From Tabrizicola_A aquatica (GTDB lineage: Bacteria; Pseudomonadota; Alphaproteobacteria; Rhodobacterales; Rhodobacteraceae), in assembly GCA_965194375.1 (NCBI GenBank), contig CBDAEL010000007.1: DNA of 64,000 nucleotides; one strand, 5' to 3'. Shown piece by piece: positions 1 to 10,475 of this stretch (position 1 is the first letter of the stretch; each line of letters opens with the position of its first letter). The notes below the pieces were generated by a model. The model saw only the letters and a list, made by a program, of their open reading frames with translations. It was not told where the DNA came from and made no database searches. The position numbers and the translations under genes are program-made.

Positions 1-105
1 CACACCATATTCGGCTGCCAGCTCCGACACTGTGCGCTCGCCTTTCAGCGCCTCTAACGCAACACGCGCCTTGAACGCCGCGTCATGGTTCCTGCGTTTC
101 TTCAT
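1..105 (-). CDS. IS3-family transposase OrfA, N-terminal part (runs off left edge)
   Basis: The reverse strand reads 35 codons from an ATG at 105 to the window edge, starting MKKRRNHDAAFKARVALEAL and continuing KGERTVSELAAEYGV. This is the typical N-terminus of the helix-turn-helix protein OrfA (InsE-like) of IS3-family elements, which binds the IS ends and is fused to the DDE integrase OrfB by programmed frameshifting. A GAGGAG-like ribosome site lies just upstream of the ATG. Only the first third of OrfA is visible, so whether the element is intact cannot be judged. The family call rests on recognition of the N-terminal pattern. Confidence 0.85.
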   Translation of the reverse strand, partial: MKKRRNHDAAFKARVALEALKGERTVSELAAEYGV

Positions 106-161
106 GTTCTGATCTCCTCGTTCTTGGAGACCAGCAGACGTCAGATCGTAGCTTCCGTCAC

Positions 162-186
162 TGTCCGGTTTTCGGGGAGTAGCTCA
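162..186 (-). repeat. Probable terminal inverted repeat of the IS3-family element
   Basis: Read on the minus strand the segment begins TGAGCTACTCCCCGAAAACC, 57 bases upstream of OrfA. A 5' TG followed by a C-rich run and a GGACA-type inner part is the usual form of IS3-family ends. The partner repeat lies outside the window, so this is inferred from position and sequence style. It would put the IS/host boundary at about 186. Confidence 0.6.
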
Positions 187-1219
187 AACTGTCTTCACGC
201 GTCACGGCAACTAACCAACTGTCAGAGGCAATGATGAGAAAACCGAGTGACAACTTTTCAGCACACGACTGTGCGCCGCATTTGTCATGGTTCTAGATTG
301 AACGCCACTCAAGTTTTGTTCTGCTTTAATTGCTCCAATATCCTGAGGAGAGGCGCTTATTGCCTCCCGCTTGGGGCGCTATGTGCGAATGTTTCCCTGA
401 ATAGTTACGGGGTCTTCTAGTCATGCGGTATCCATAAATGGCGCTGTAATACTCTTGTACTATACACTTCTAAAAGTTTGGCGAGCTTCTCCAATATCAA
501 TGCATTTTCGCAGTTAATCCCGTTCGATTTCAAGGAAGGCGAGTTTATCATTTTTAGTTTTCTTGATGCGCTTGGCAAGCTTCTTGGTATTGCGAGGATT
601 CCTTTGTCTCCTTAAAATCTGATTAGGTTTCACGGAGTTTTGACTGGCTGCGAGTTTCTTGGGAGAATCTCGCTAATTGATCACAAAGTTTGTTCATCCC
701 ATCCCCTTTTACGTGAATGTGAGCAAGGCCCCTGTCCAAGATTCTTCAGGACCAAGATTCACATCCGCGTCGGGCATATCGACCTGTAATCAAGTCAGAG
801 ATCACATCGAGCCAGACTGCGGACTATCTGGGCTTCGATTTGGTGATGCGCGACAACATGTCCGAGCAAGCAGTTCAACGGATTGATCGTCGATAAAATT
901 CTGATAATGCTGGGATAAGTTTAGCGGCGCACAGTGCAGCACCTGTGATCACGATGGGAGAGTGCCGCAAGCTGCGAGTTCCATTCGACCAGACGCTTCC
1001 CTGACCCCTGAACCTCGTCAAGCGGCACTTTATAGGTCGCAAACTGTCTGGCGTTTCGTGACATGCTCTGAGAACACGAGTTAAAGATCCCTTGATCTAA
1101 TCGACTTAAGATTGCGTGCCTGTCGCTAGGTTATTTGACATCATGACCTAGTAGAAGCCTCTCAAGAATTGCAGTATGAGTTCCAACTAGGGAGCAGTGT
1201 TTCCCGTTTCGGTTGGTGA
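187..1219. other. Gene-poor, lower-G+C stretch between the IS end and the first transporter
   Basis: About 1 kb with visibly more A+T than the rest of the window. Frames are short and lack ribosome sites: a 69-codon frame at 677-886 has no recognisable similarity, and a lysine/arginine-rich minus-strand frame ending at 514 could start at a GTG at 633 (39 codons) but has no support beyond being open. I see no tRNA and no clear promoter. It may be remnant DNA left by insertion or deletion next to the IS. Confidence 0.5.
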
Positions 1220-1231
1220 TTGGACCGCGGC

Positions 1232-2455
1232 ATGACGCACGACGACGGTAAAGATGTGCCAGGGCTGTTAAGGCATCGGGACTTTCTGCTTTTTTCATTC
1301 AGCCGAGCGTCAAGTGTGACGGCCTCCCAGATGCTGACCGTCGCCGTTGGTTGGATGCTATATGCTAGGACCGGTGATCCGTTTACGCTGGCGCTTGTGG
1401 GATTGTTCCGGTTCCTTCCAATCTTTGTGCTCTTTCTTTGGGCTGGCGCCGCCGCAGATCGTTACGACAGGACGTGGATTATCGGGATTTGCTGCCTGAC
1501 CCAAGCGATGTGTGCAGGGTTGATCGGTCTCGCCCTGCTTTTGCCCGACGGCTTGCTATGGCCGGTCTATCTTCTGCTGACAGTGCATGGTGGTGCGCAA
1601 GCCTTTCTGCAGCCCGCCCAGCAGTCAACATTGCCGGACATCGTTCCCAGACCGCTCTGGGCCCAGGCGGTTGCAGCGACATCCACCATCATCCGGGTCG
1701 CGCAGCTTGGAGGCCCCGCATTGGCTGGCGTGCTGATCGCCTTCACAGAGAACATGGTCTTTGCTGTCATTTTTGCTTTGTCGCTCGCTGCAGCGGCAAG
1801 CGCCGCCATGATCCGAAAGCACTCTCGGCCCAAACAATTGGAAACGTCCGACCGCCTGACACATCTGCTTGCCGGCTTTGGCCATATCCGCCGGACGCCG
1901 ATTGTGTTCGGCGCAATTTCCATTGACCTTGTGGCAGTTCTGTTCGGCGGGATCGCCGGGTTACTTCCTGTGTTTGCTTTGGATGTTCTTGGCGTCGGCG
2001 CAGTGGGCTTGGGCGTCATGAGAGCAATGCCCGCAATCGGAGGTCTTGGTATGGGGCTTTTGCTTGGGGCGATGGCGCCAACGAGCAGATCGGGCCCCTT
2101 GTTCTTCTTCGCCCTTGCCATGTTCGGGCTTTCAATCGTTGTCTTCAGCCTGTCCAACGTATTATGGGTGTCGCTGGTGGCGCTCTTCATCTATGGCGCC
2201 ACAGATATGTTCAGCGTCTACGTGCGACAGACGCTGGTGCAGATCGCGACACCTGACGACCTGCGCGGGCGCGTGAACGCGGTAAACTCGGTCTCGATCA
2301 GTGCATCCAATGAACTGGGCGATTTTCGAGCGGGCAGCATGGCTGTCTTGATCGGCACAGTACCGGCGGTCGCCTTGGGTGGCGTGGTAACGCTTGGGGC
2401 GGCCGCCCTATGGTGGCGCGTTTTTCCCGATTTGCGGCGGGTGCGATTGACCTAA
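1232..2455 (+). CDS. MFS transporter (MFS_3 / enterobactin-exporter-like group)
   Basis: A protein of about 407 residues with around twelve hydrophobic segments, of the major facilitator superfamily. The N-terminal half contains AAADRYDRTWI, the loop between helices 2 and 3 with the acidic/arginine pattern of MFS proteins. The C-terminal half contains SNELGDFRAGSMA and ends in a WWRVFPDLRR tail, both typical of the MFS_3 group of efflux-type permeases. A TTG at 1220 would add four residues, but the ATG at 1232 is the more ordinary start; no strong ribosome site is seen for either. The gene converges on the molybdenum hydroxylase gene with a 15-base gap. It carries no copy of the LacI palindrome, so membership of the regulon is uncertain. 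The substrate is unknown. Confidence 0.8.
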   Translation: MTHDDGKDVPGLLRHRDFLLFSFSRASSVTASQMLTVAVGWMLYARTGDPFTLALVGLFRFLPIFVLFLWAGAAADRYDRTWIIGICCLTQAMCAGLIGLALLLPDGLLWPVYLLLTVHGGAQAFLQPAQQSTLPDIVPRPLWAQAVAATSTIIRVAQLGGPALAGVLIAFTENMVFAVIFALSLAAAASAAMIRKHSRPKQLETSDRLTHLLAGFGHIRRTPIVFGAISIDLVAVLFGGIAGLLPVFALDVLGVGAVGLGVMRAMPAIGGLGMGLLLGAMAPTSRSGPLFFFALAMFGLSIVVFSLSNVLWVSLVALFIYGATDMFSVYVRQTLVQIATPDDLRGRVNAVNSVSISASNELGDFRAGSMAVLIGTVPAVALGGVVTLGAAALWWRVFPDLRRVRLT

Positions 2456-2470
2456 GGGCGCCGCATCCGT

Positions 2471-4573
2471 TCAGCCGAAGTTGATGGCTTCAGCAACGCG
2501 ATCTCTGGTCAAAGGAAGCCGCCGAACTCGCACGCCAAGCGCCTGCGACACAGCGTTGCCGATAGCTGCCGCAACCGGTCCCTGCGCGGCCTCGCCTGTT
2601 CCTAAGGGGGGCTCTTCCTTTCGGTTCCCGAGGAAGTGCGTCTCGACTTCGGGAACCTCGGAGAAACGAAGGATTGGATAAGTGCCCCAGTCAAATGCCG
2701 GAACGCGGTCGCCTTCAAGCCGTACCTCCTCCTTAAGGGTCCAACTTGCAGCCTGTAGAGCGCCACCTTCAATCTGGCTCCGAGCGCCTTCTGGGTTGAC
2801 CAGGTAACCCGCATCAAGGCAGAGCCAGAGCCGCTCCAGCCGGACGGCGTCGTCCACGCTAACCTCAGCGACAGCTGCAAGATATGCGCCTTTACCCTTG
2901 TAGCGTGCCATTCCGATTCCGCGCCCACGTCCTTCCCGCAGAGCTTTCTGATCAGGCCAGTTGCACATGGCAGCAACCTCCTCCAGAACAGCACGCGCGC
3001 GCGGATCGCTGAGGTGATTTAGCCTGAATGCAAGCGGATCAACATCGGCAAGACTGGCGAGTTCATCCATCGCGCATTCGATCGAATAGACATTCAGATA
3101 AGCGCCAAGCGACCTGAGCGACGAGGTTCGGATGGGGCTGCTGGTGTCGATTTCAACCTGCACGTGCTGATACGCGAAGTCGTAGATCGCGACCGAGTTT
3201 CGTGACGCCCCGCCTCCGGTTGTGGCCGGGAGATCCTCCACCGCATTCGGCAAAAACGCAGCGTTCAGCGCCTCGGCTGAAGTTAGGTTTACGTGTCCTC
3301 CAGAACCGGGCCGCTGCGCGTGGGGGGCGCTGCGGACCGTCATCGACCATTCCGAAACCTGACCACCCAGTCCAAGCGTTGCCTCCACCCGGGATGACAT
3401 GGCGGCACCCAGCGGGCCTCGAGAAAGCTCATCCACGCGTGACCACTGAACTCGGACCGGTCGGCCAGTTTGGTGCATCGCGATAATTGCTGCATCAAGG
3501 GCCGCATCATCCGCGCCATTGTGACCGTAGCAGCCAGATCCTTGTGCATGGATCACCCGAACATTCGCCTTGTCCAGACCGAGGCAGCGGGCAATTTGAT
3601 CGCGTAGTGCAAAGATGCCTTGGGAATGGGTCCAGACTGTCAAGCTGCCCTCGTTCAGCAAAGCGATGCTGCACGACGGGCCGATGGATCCATGCGCAAT
3701 ATTGCCGCGCGCAAAGTCGGCAACGATCCGGTTCGAATTGACGTAGGGGGTGTTTTGGGGCTGGCCAATGATGGTGGCCTTGGGTTCCGAAGTGGTTGCA
3801 GGCTTCCAGCGACCAGCGATCTCTTCCCATCTTACAAACGTGTCGGCCGCCTCTTGGGCGCGAGCAACGGCGTACTCATCTCTTGAGATCAGAGCAAGAA
3901 AATCGGCTTGCCTAAAGATTGAGATGTCAGGATGGCGGCGGCTCAAAAGGGCTTCGTCGACATCGGCAAGACGGGCGAGCCGGAAAGGTTGCCGGATGAC
4001 CCGGGCATGGAGCATTTCCGGTAGGTCTAGGTCATGAATGAAGCCGCCAGCCCCGATCTTAGCGACCATGTCGATCCGCATTGCGTTCGTACCGACGATG
4101 CGGTGGCGTGAGGAGCCGGGAGTTTGGACATCCGAGCGAATAAGCTGCGACCAGTCCACGTCTGCGGCGACGGACCAAAAATCCAGACCAGTCTCTAGTC
4201 CGTCTTGGTAAAGCGCACCGTCGCGCGAGGTCAGCGCCTCGGGCGTGATCCCAAGGCGTCTTGCCCCAGCCTCAATCAGCGCGGCATGTGCTTGGGCTGC
4301 GGCCAGGCGAACAGAGGCGCCCGAAATCTCTACGGACTGACTTCCCGCCGTAATCCCCTCGTTAGGCGAAAGAGCCGTATCTGCAGCAGCAATATCGATT
4401 AACGCCATGCCGATAGCCAATTCATCTGCGACGATTTGTGCGAGTGCCGTCAGGATGCCTTGACCCAGTTCGACCTTGCCGGTTCGAACAGTCACCCGTC
4501 CGGAAATGTCGAACGAAATCCATTGCCCAAGACGCGGATTATCCAAGATGCTTTTCGGAAGTTCGGCAATCAT
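2471..4573 (-). CDS. Molybdopterin-binding large subunit of a xanthine-dehydrogenase-family hydroxylase (IorB/NicB-like)
   Basis: About 700 residues of the aldehyde-oxidase/xanthine-dehydrogenase molybdenum subunit, closest in build to the two-component hydroxylases of N-heterocycles (isoquinoline 1-oxidoreductase IorB, nicotinate hydroxylase NicB). Visible motifs are QGSGCYGHNGADDAA, which contacts the cofactor, and LGTGEAAQGP near the C-terminus with the expected catalytic glutamate. It lacks the C-terminal cytochrome c domains found on some relatives, so its electron acceptor is open. A GTG at 4579 overlaps the stop of the Fe-S gene, but the GGAGG site is one base from that GTG and seven from the ATG at 4573, so I prefer the ATG. 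No XdhC-type cofactor-insertion gene is nearby. It probably adds a hydroxyl from water to an aromatic or heterocyclic ring; the substrate is not deducible. Confidence 0.85.
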   Translation of the reverse strand: MIAELPKSILDNPRLGQWISFDISGRVTVRTGKVELGQGILTALAQIVADELAIGMALIDIAAADTALSPNEGITAGSQSVEISGASVRLAAAQAHAALIEAGARRLGITPEALTSRDGALYQDGLETGLDFWSVAADVDWSQLIRSDVQTPGSSRHRIVGTNAMRIDMVAKIGAGGFIHDLDLPEMLHARVIRQPFRLARLADVDEALLSRRHPDISIFRQADFLALISRDEYAVARAQEAADTFVRWEEIAGRWKPATTSEPKATIIGQPQNTPYVNSNRIVADFARGNIAHGSIGPSCSIALLNEGSLTVWTHSQGIFALRDQIARCLGLDKANVRVIHAQGSGCYGHNGADDAALDAAIIAMHQTGRPVRVQWSRVDELSRGPLGAAMSSRVEATLGLGGQVSEWSMTVRSAPHAQRPGSGGHVNLTSAEALNAAFLPNAVEDLPATTGGGASRNSVAIYDFAYQHVQVEIDTSSPIRTSSLRSLGAYLNVYSIECAMDELASLADVDPLAFRLNHLSDPRARAVLEEVAAMCNWPDQKALREGRGRGIGMARYKGKGAYLAAVAEVSVDDAVRLERLWLCLDAGYLVNPEGARSQIEGGALQAASWTLKEEVRLEGDRVPAFDWGTYPILRFSEVPEVETHFLGNRKEEPPLGTGEAAQGPVAAAIGNAVSQALGVRVRRLPLTRDRVAEAINFG

Positions 4574-4575
4574 CG

Positions 4576-5052
4576 TCACACCTCCGCCCCGATCCTTGCA
4601 ACTGCGCGCTCAACGGCGCGAATGATCGATCCATGTGCCCCACATCGGCAGAGATGGACATCAAGCGCGGCGATGATGGCGGCCCGATCGGCGGTCGGGC
4701 AGGCGCGCAGCAAAGCGTGGGCACTGACCAAGATGCCTGAAAGGCAGTAACCACATTGCCCGGCATGTTCATCGCGGAAGGCTTCCAGTAATGCGATGCC
4801 CACCGGGTCTTCGCAAAGCCCTTCGGCAGTCAGTACATCCGTGCCTGCAACCGCAGAAAGCGGGCGCGTGCAAGAGTAGGTTGGCTGGCCATCAACAGAG
4901 ACTATGCAGGCCCCGCAACTTTCCTGCCCGCAGCCAAATCGAGTTGCCTTCAGGCCTAGGTCATTCCGCAGTGCATAGACCAGCGGGGCATCGTCTGATC
5001 GATTGACCGTGACGTTTTGTCCGTTCAGGCGAAACGATACAGCATTGTTCAT
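4576..5052 (-). CDS. (2Fe-2S) small subunit of the molybdenum hydroxylase (IorA/NicA-like)
   Basis: 158 residues, the normal length for the two-cluster iron-sulfur subunit that passes electrons from the molybdenum centre. The plant-type cluster ligands are C41, C46, C49 and C61 (GCGQESCGAC and later a lone Cys); the second cluster in the four-helix domain uses C100, C103, C135 and C137 (GQCGYC and CRCG). All eight ligands are present. The ATG at 5052 has an AGGAG site eight bases upstream. The stop overlaps the alternative GTG start of the large-subunit gene, implying coupled translation. No FAD-binding medium subunit is present, so this is a two-subunit enzyme. Confidence 0.9.
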   Translation of the reverse strand: MNNAVSFRLNGQNVTVNRSDDAPLVYALRNDLGLKATRFGCGQESCGACIVSVDGQPTYSCTRPLSAVAGTDVLTAEGLCEDPVGIALLEAFRDEHAGQCGYCLSGILVSAHALLRACPTADRAAIIAALDVHLCRCGAHGSIIRAVERAVARIGAEV

Positions 5053-5086
5053 CTCTTGGTCTCCTGTCGGGGGGAGATCATGGGCG

Positions 5087-5992
5087 TTATGCCAGCAGGC
5101 GCGGGTCAGTTAGAAGGCTCACGTAATGAGACAAAAACTTCGCAGCACTGGCCCCGTTGATCACACGGTGGTCGTAAGTCAGGTCAAGCGGGACCATAGG
5201 GCGCGGGCAAAAGGTAGCACCGTCCCAAACGGGGGTGATCTCCGTCCGGGTGATCCCCAGAATGGCAACTTCGGGAGGATTGACGATCGGCGTGAACGCT
5301 GTTCCACCGATACCTCCTAGGTTCGTAATTGTCATCGACGCGCCGCCCATCGCATCCGGGCGGAGCTTTCGCGCATGGGCTAGGCAAGCAAGATCTGTGA
5401 TCGCGCGAGAGATGGCAAATAGGCCAAGCTGGTCAGCATTTCTTATCACCGGAACGGCAAGGCCCATCGGGGTATCTACAGCGATCCCGATATGAACATA
5501 GTCCTTAATCACCAAGTTTTCGCCATCTGGGGTCAAGGAAGCATTAAAGCGCGGAAACGCGCGAAGCGTACGAGCGAGCGCCTTAACGTGAAAGGAAAGA
5601 GTCGTGAGCTTAACTCCCGCTGCCAAGGCGTCTTGACGCAGGCTGGCGCGGAAAGCTTCGATTTCGGTTAGATCGGCGCGGTCATGGTGAGTTACGGCCG
5701 GTATCGTCGCGTGTGCAGCAGCCAGGTTAGATGCCGCCACACGGTCAAAGCGGCTGAGAGGTTCTACGCGAACAGCGCCATAGGCAGCGTGATCGACGTC
5801 CCAATACTTGGACATGCCTGAGTCCGTTGGGGGTGTCGATCCATTTGGTGCCGCAGCCCCAGGCTGAAGGCTGTGATCGATGTCATCGCGTGTGATTGTC
5901 GTCCTACCCAACCGAACGGCCAAGGCTTCTATGTCCACGCCCCGTCTTAGGGCATGAATGCGCGTGGACGGACTTGCAATCACCTCTTTCAT
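5087..5992 (-). CDS. 2-oxoacid dehydrogenase E2 catalytic protein without a lipoyl domain
   Basis: 301 residues from the ATG at 5992 (a GTG at 5995 is the alternative; AGGCGTG precedes the ATG). Residues 6-40 form a peripheral-subunit-binding domain (IASPSTRIHALRRG...TITRDDI), the part that docks E1 or E3. After a short linker, residues 70-301 form the acyltransferase domain, with FPRFNASL, GLAVPVIRNAD, TITNLGG and the active-site motif DHRVING at 274-280 (catalytic His275). There is no N-terminal lipoyl domain, although E2 enzymes need one to carry the acyl group. A lipoyl protein with a degenerate catalytic domain is encoded two genes upstream at 7438-8469, so the two probably work together. 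The stop of the aldehyde dehydrogenase gene lies five bases before the ATG. Confidence 0.85.
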   Translation of the reverse strand: MKEVIASPSTRIHALRRGVDIEALAVRLGRTTITRDDIDHSLQPGAAAPNGSTPPTDSGMSKYWDVDHAAYGAVRVEPLSRFDRVAASNLAAAHATIPAVTHHDRADLTEIEAFRASLRQDALAAGVKLTTLSFHVKALARTLRAFPRFNASLTPDGENLVIKDYVHIGIAVDTPMGLAVPVIRNADQLGLFAISRAITDLACLAHARKLRPDAMGGASMTITNLGGIGGTAFTPIVNPPEVAILGITRTEITPVWDGATFCPRPMVPLDLTYDHRVINGASAAKFLSHYVSLLTDPRLLA

Positions 5993-5997
5993 CACGC

Positions 5998-7425
<1,428 letters not shown>

Positions 7426-7437
7426 GATCAGCCTGCT

Positions 7438-8469
7438 TTACAGAAGGTGGCGGAGCGGCTGTTCAATTCGCCGCGCGACGCCAATGATGAGAGCAATGGC
7501 AGCAGAGGTCGATAGGCTGCCCTCGGGCCAGGTGAGGGTAAGTCGGTATGCCCCTGCGATACAAAGAACGGGCTGAGTGTCAGCCACCAATGCAAGTTCG
7601 TCCAGCGGGCTATCGATCAAGTCGCGTACGATCAAAGTCGGAGCAGACCCAAGTTCGCTGGGAGTGACATTCGACAACGGGGTAAGGTCGGGGTCGACAT
7701 AGATCGTTGCAGGCGCGTCAGAAAGCATCTCAGTTCGAATGACAATCGAGGTTCCGTCAGCATTGTCCGTCGCGCGAATAGATCCGGACGCAAAGGCTGC
7801 CCAAAGGACCGACCTTTGAACCTCGCCAGTTTGCGAATTGAGCAATGCGTGGAAGGACGTGAAGTTGTCGTGAGATGCAGTGGCGGTGACGCGGTTTATG
7901 CCAGCCCCTGGCTGCGCGGCGTGCAACGCGGCAAGTCGGTTCAAGTCCGAGACGTGATAGGGCTCTGGGTGGCCAGCAGTTGCGAGGCGGCCAAGGTCAA
8001 GGCCTTGTTCCAACGCAAGGCGACGCAGCTTGGGTGATGCGAGGATACGGCCCGGCTTTTTCGGGATTGTGACAGCGTTCGAAATGGGCCCTGATTTTTG
8101 GATCGGGGAGGTTACCTCAGGTGCAGGAGCTTGTGCCGCCGCTGGAGCAGAAACAGGGGCTGGCGCAGGTGCTAGTGCCTGCGGCTTTGTAGAGGAAGAT
8201 GTCAGCGTTGAAGGTTCGGCTATGTCAGGCTTATCAGGTAGGATCATTGCCACAACTTCGCCTACCGGAACGATATCTCCGGGACCATAGCGCAGGTCGG
8301 CAAGATAGCCGTCATGGGCGGCTTCGACTTCCATCGTAGCCTTGTCAGTTTCAACTTCCATCAACGGCTCACCAGCGCGCACGGCATCACCATGGGCCTT
8401 GAGCCAACTTACAATGACACCTGTTTCCTGCGCCATTCCAAGCATGGGCATGATGACCGTCTGCGCCAT
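7438..8469 (-). CDS. Lipoyl-domain E2-like protein with a degenerate acyltransferase domain
   Basis: 343 residues from the ATG at 8469, which overlaps the E1 beta stop as TGATG behind a GGAGAGGTG site. Residues 1-78 are a biotinyl/lipoyl domain with the modified lysine expected at K43 (ETDKATMEV). An alanine/proline-rich linker at 97-120 follows, then a peripheral-subunit-binding domain at 142-180 (ILASPKLRRLALEQG). Residues 195-343 resemble a shortened acyltransferase domain, but where the catalytic DHRxxxG motif belongs the sequence reads LTLTWPEGSLSTSAA (311-325), with no histidine or arginine. It can probably carry acyl groups on lipoate but not transfer them to CoA. The protein encoded at 5087-5992 has the reverse set of parts. 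Confidence 0.82.
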   Translation of the reverse strand: MAQTVIMPMLGMAQETGVIVSWLKAHGDAVRAGEPLMEVETDKATMEVEAAHDGYLADLRYGPGDIVPVGEVVAMILPDKPDIAEPSTLTSSSTKPQALAPAPAPVSAPAAAQAPAPEVTSPIQKSGPISNAVTIPKKPGRILASPKLRRLALEQGLDLGRLATAGHPEPYHVSDLNRLAALHAAQPGAGINRVTATASHDNFTSFHALLNSQTGEVQRSVLWAAFASGSIRATDNADGTSIVIRTEMLSDAPATIYVDPDLTPLSNVTPSELGSAPTLIVRDLIDSPLDELALVADTQPVLCIAGAYRLTLTWPEGSLSTSAAIALIIGVARRIEQPLRHLL

Positions 8470-9452
8470 CACACCTCTCCCTTGACGCAAGCCCTAGCAC
8501 GCGCGGCAACAGATTCCGGTGTCGGCACAGTCAGGTCTTCCAATGCAGGCGAGAAGGGCACTGGGACGTCCATAGCACCCATGCGCTGGACCGGGGCATC
8601 CAGATGGTAGAAGCATTTCTCAGATATACGGGCAGCTATTTCAGCTGTGACGCCAAAATTCTGATGGCCTTCGTCAATCACAATCGCCCGGCTTGTCTTC
8701 CGGACGGACGCTAAGATCGTATCTTCGTCAAGCGGCACAATTGTACGGGGATCGATGACCTCGGCGCTTATGCCCTCTGCCTCGAGCAAAGTTGCCGCCT
8801 TGAGCGCGACTTGCACCATCGACGAGGTCGCTACGAACGTGATGTCAGTGCCTTCACGCTTAATCGCCGCGACACCAAACGGGATAAGATACTCTTCTTC
8901 CGGTACCGGTGCCTTGTCTTGGTACATGAGCTTGTCTTCAAAGATGACCACGGGATTGTTGTCCCGAATGGCTGTCTTGAGAAGGCCCTTTGCCTCATAA
9001 GCCGATGAAGGCAAGGCAACCTTGACGCCTGGAATATGGGCCACAAGCGCATGCAGCGACTGGCTATGTTGAGCGGCAGAACGGCGTGTCGCACCCAGAT
9101 TCGTGCGCAGAACGAGGGGAACATTCAGTTTGCCACCCGACATGTAATGTGTCTTTGCGGCCTGATTGCAAAGCTGATCCATGACCAGAAACAGAAAGTC
9201 ACCGAACATGAGATCGACGATGGGGCGGGACCCCGTCATCGCTGCACCAACGGCAAGCCCCATGAAACCGGGCTCAGAAATTGGTGTGTCGATGATGCGT
9301 TCCTTGCCGAATTCATCGACAAGACCAGCAAGGACCTTGAAGGGGGTGCCGGCCTCGGCCACATCTTCCCCGATCAGAAAAATTGTCGGGTCCCGGCGCA
9401 TCTCTTCGGCGATGGCCTCGTTGACCGCTTTAGACAGGGTTATCTCACGCAT
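8469..9452 (-). CDS. 2-oxoacid dehydrogenase E1 component, beta subunit
   Basis: 327 residues from MREITLSKAVNEAI, the usual start and length of E1 beta (PdhB/AcoB/BkdB group). With E1 alpha it forms the thiamine-diphosphate heterotetramer that decarboxylates a 2-oxoacid (or cleaves acetoin) and acylates the lipoyl arm. Motifs include FLIGEDVAEAGTPF, DTPISEPGFMGLAVGAA, FGDFLFLVMDQL and the C-terminal PLDEDTI and VIDEGHQNFG blocks. An AGGA site precedes the ATG at 9452; a frame continuing upstream to 9545 has no such support. The gene follows E1 alpha by ten bases and overlaps the lipoyl gene by one. Substrate class cannot be fixed by eye. Confidence 0.9.
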   Translation of the reverse strand: MREITLSKAVNEAIAEEMRRDPTIFLIGEDVAEAGTPFKVLAGLVDEFGKERIIDTPISEPGFMGLAVGAAMTGSRPIVDLMFGDFLFLVMDQLCNQAAKTHYMSGGKLNVPLVLRTNLGATRRSAAQHSQSLHALVAHIPGVKVALPSSAYEAKGLLKTAIRDNNPVVIFEDKLMYQDKAPVPEEEYLIPFGVAAIKREGTDITFVATSSMVQVALKAATLLEAEGISAEVIDPRTIVPLDEDTILASVRKTSRAIVIDEGHQNFGVTAEIAARISEKCFYHLDAPVQRMGAMDVPVPFSPALEDLTVPTPESVAARARACVKGEV

Positions 9453-9462
9453 TTCCTGATCC

Positions 9463-10452
9463 TTAGGCCGCATAGACGTGTTGGGTGACTTCGCCCGCGT
9501 CCGGGTAGGGTGCGGCAAGCGCATAAGCAACGGCGGCACCAGCATCAGCCTTCACCTCGGCTAGAATAGCCTCGAGCTCCTCGCTTGACGCGATTTTCTG
9601 CCCTTTCAGCCATTCGCCGAAATTGGTTATCGGATCGCGTTCCGTCTTCCAAAGGGTCTCTTCTTCTTTGGAGCGGTAATACTCGCGATTGATATCGCCA
9701 ACATGGTGTCCGAAATAACGGTAGGTCCGCAATTCAACAAAGAACGGTCCTTCTCCCGCCCGCGCGCGCGCTACGAGGCTGGTCGCCAGTGCGTTGACCG
9801 CAAGCACGTCCTGCCCGTCAACGATGTGCGTTTCAATGCCGAAGGCCTGCGCACGCGCAACGAGTTCGCCTGCCGCCTGTTCGTCAGTCCGGGTGTATTC
9901 GCCGTACAAGTTGTTCTCGCAGGCATAAATGACGGGGAGTTTCCATAGCGCGGCCATGTTCATGCATTCATAAAGCAGTCCCTGCCCAAGCGCGCCATCA
10001 CCAAAGAAGCAGACCGCCACATCGCCTGTGCCCAGTCTTTTTGCTGAGAACGCAGCTCCAGTCGCGATCCCGGCAGAGCCACCAACGATCGCGTTGGCGC
10101 CGAGATTGCCGTTCGCCTGGTCGGCGATGTGCATCGAGCCCCCTTTGCCGCGGCAGTATCCCTCGACCCGGCCAAGAAGCTCGCAGAACATCTCGCGGAA
10201 ATTGGCGCCTTTTGCGACGCAATGGCCGTGGCCGCGATGGGTCGATGTGATCTTGTCAGATACGCGCAACGCTTCGCAAATGCCGACGGCAACCGCTTCT
10301 TGTCCAGAATACATGTGGGTCAGACCAGGCATCTTCGCTTCAAGGTAAAGCTGGTTTGCGTGATCTTCAAAAGTGCGTATCCGGGCCATCTGTCGGTACA
10401 TCCGAAGATACTCGGCGGCATTCGGGACCTGCGCTTCGGGCGGGGCGGCCAT
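9463..10452 (-). CDS. 2-oxoacid dehydrogenase E1 component, alpha subunit
   Basis: 329 residues from the ATG at 10452, which has an AAGGAAAG site; a longer frame to 10494 lacks one. The thiamine-diphosphate motif runs GDGALGQGLLYECMNMA and ends in CENNLYGEYT. HRGHGHCVAKG and GRVEGYCRGKGGSMHI, the substrate-side and phosphorylation-loop-like segments, are present. Overall it resembles acetoin dehydrogenase AcoA and PdhA-type subunits. It starts the 2-oxoacid dehydrogenase part of the operon (E1 alpha, E1 beta, lipoyl protein, aldehyde dehydrogenase, catalytic E2). No dihydrolipoamide dehydrogenase (E3) gene is in the window, so E3 must be shared with other complexes. Confidence 0.9.
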   Translation of the reverse strand: MAAPPEAQVPNAAEYLRMYRQMARIRTFEDHANQLYLEAKMPGLTHMYSGQEAVAVGICEALRVSDKITSTHRGHGHCVAKGANFREMFCELLGRVEGYCRGKGGSMHIADQANGNLGANAIVGGSAGIATGAAFSAKRLGTGDVAVCFFGDGALGQGLLYECMNMAALWKLPVIYACENNLYGEYTRTDEQAAGELVARAQAFGIETHIVDGQDVLAVNALATSLVARARAGEGPFFVELRTYRYFGHHVGDINREYYRSKEEETLWKTERDPITNFGEWLKGQKIASSEELEAILAEVKADAGAAVAYALAAPYPDAGEVTQHVYAA

Positions 10453-10475
10453 GTTTCTTTCCTTCTCACAGGCGT

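Noticed and set aside
677..886. A 69-codon frame in the gene-poor left stretch
   Set aside because: No ribosome site, no similarity recognised and composition like random sequence.
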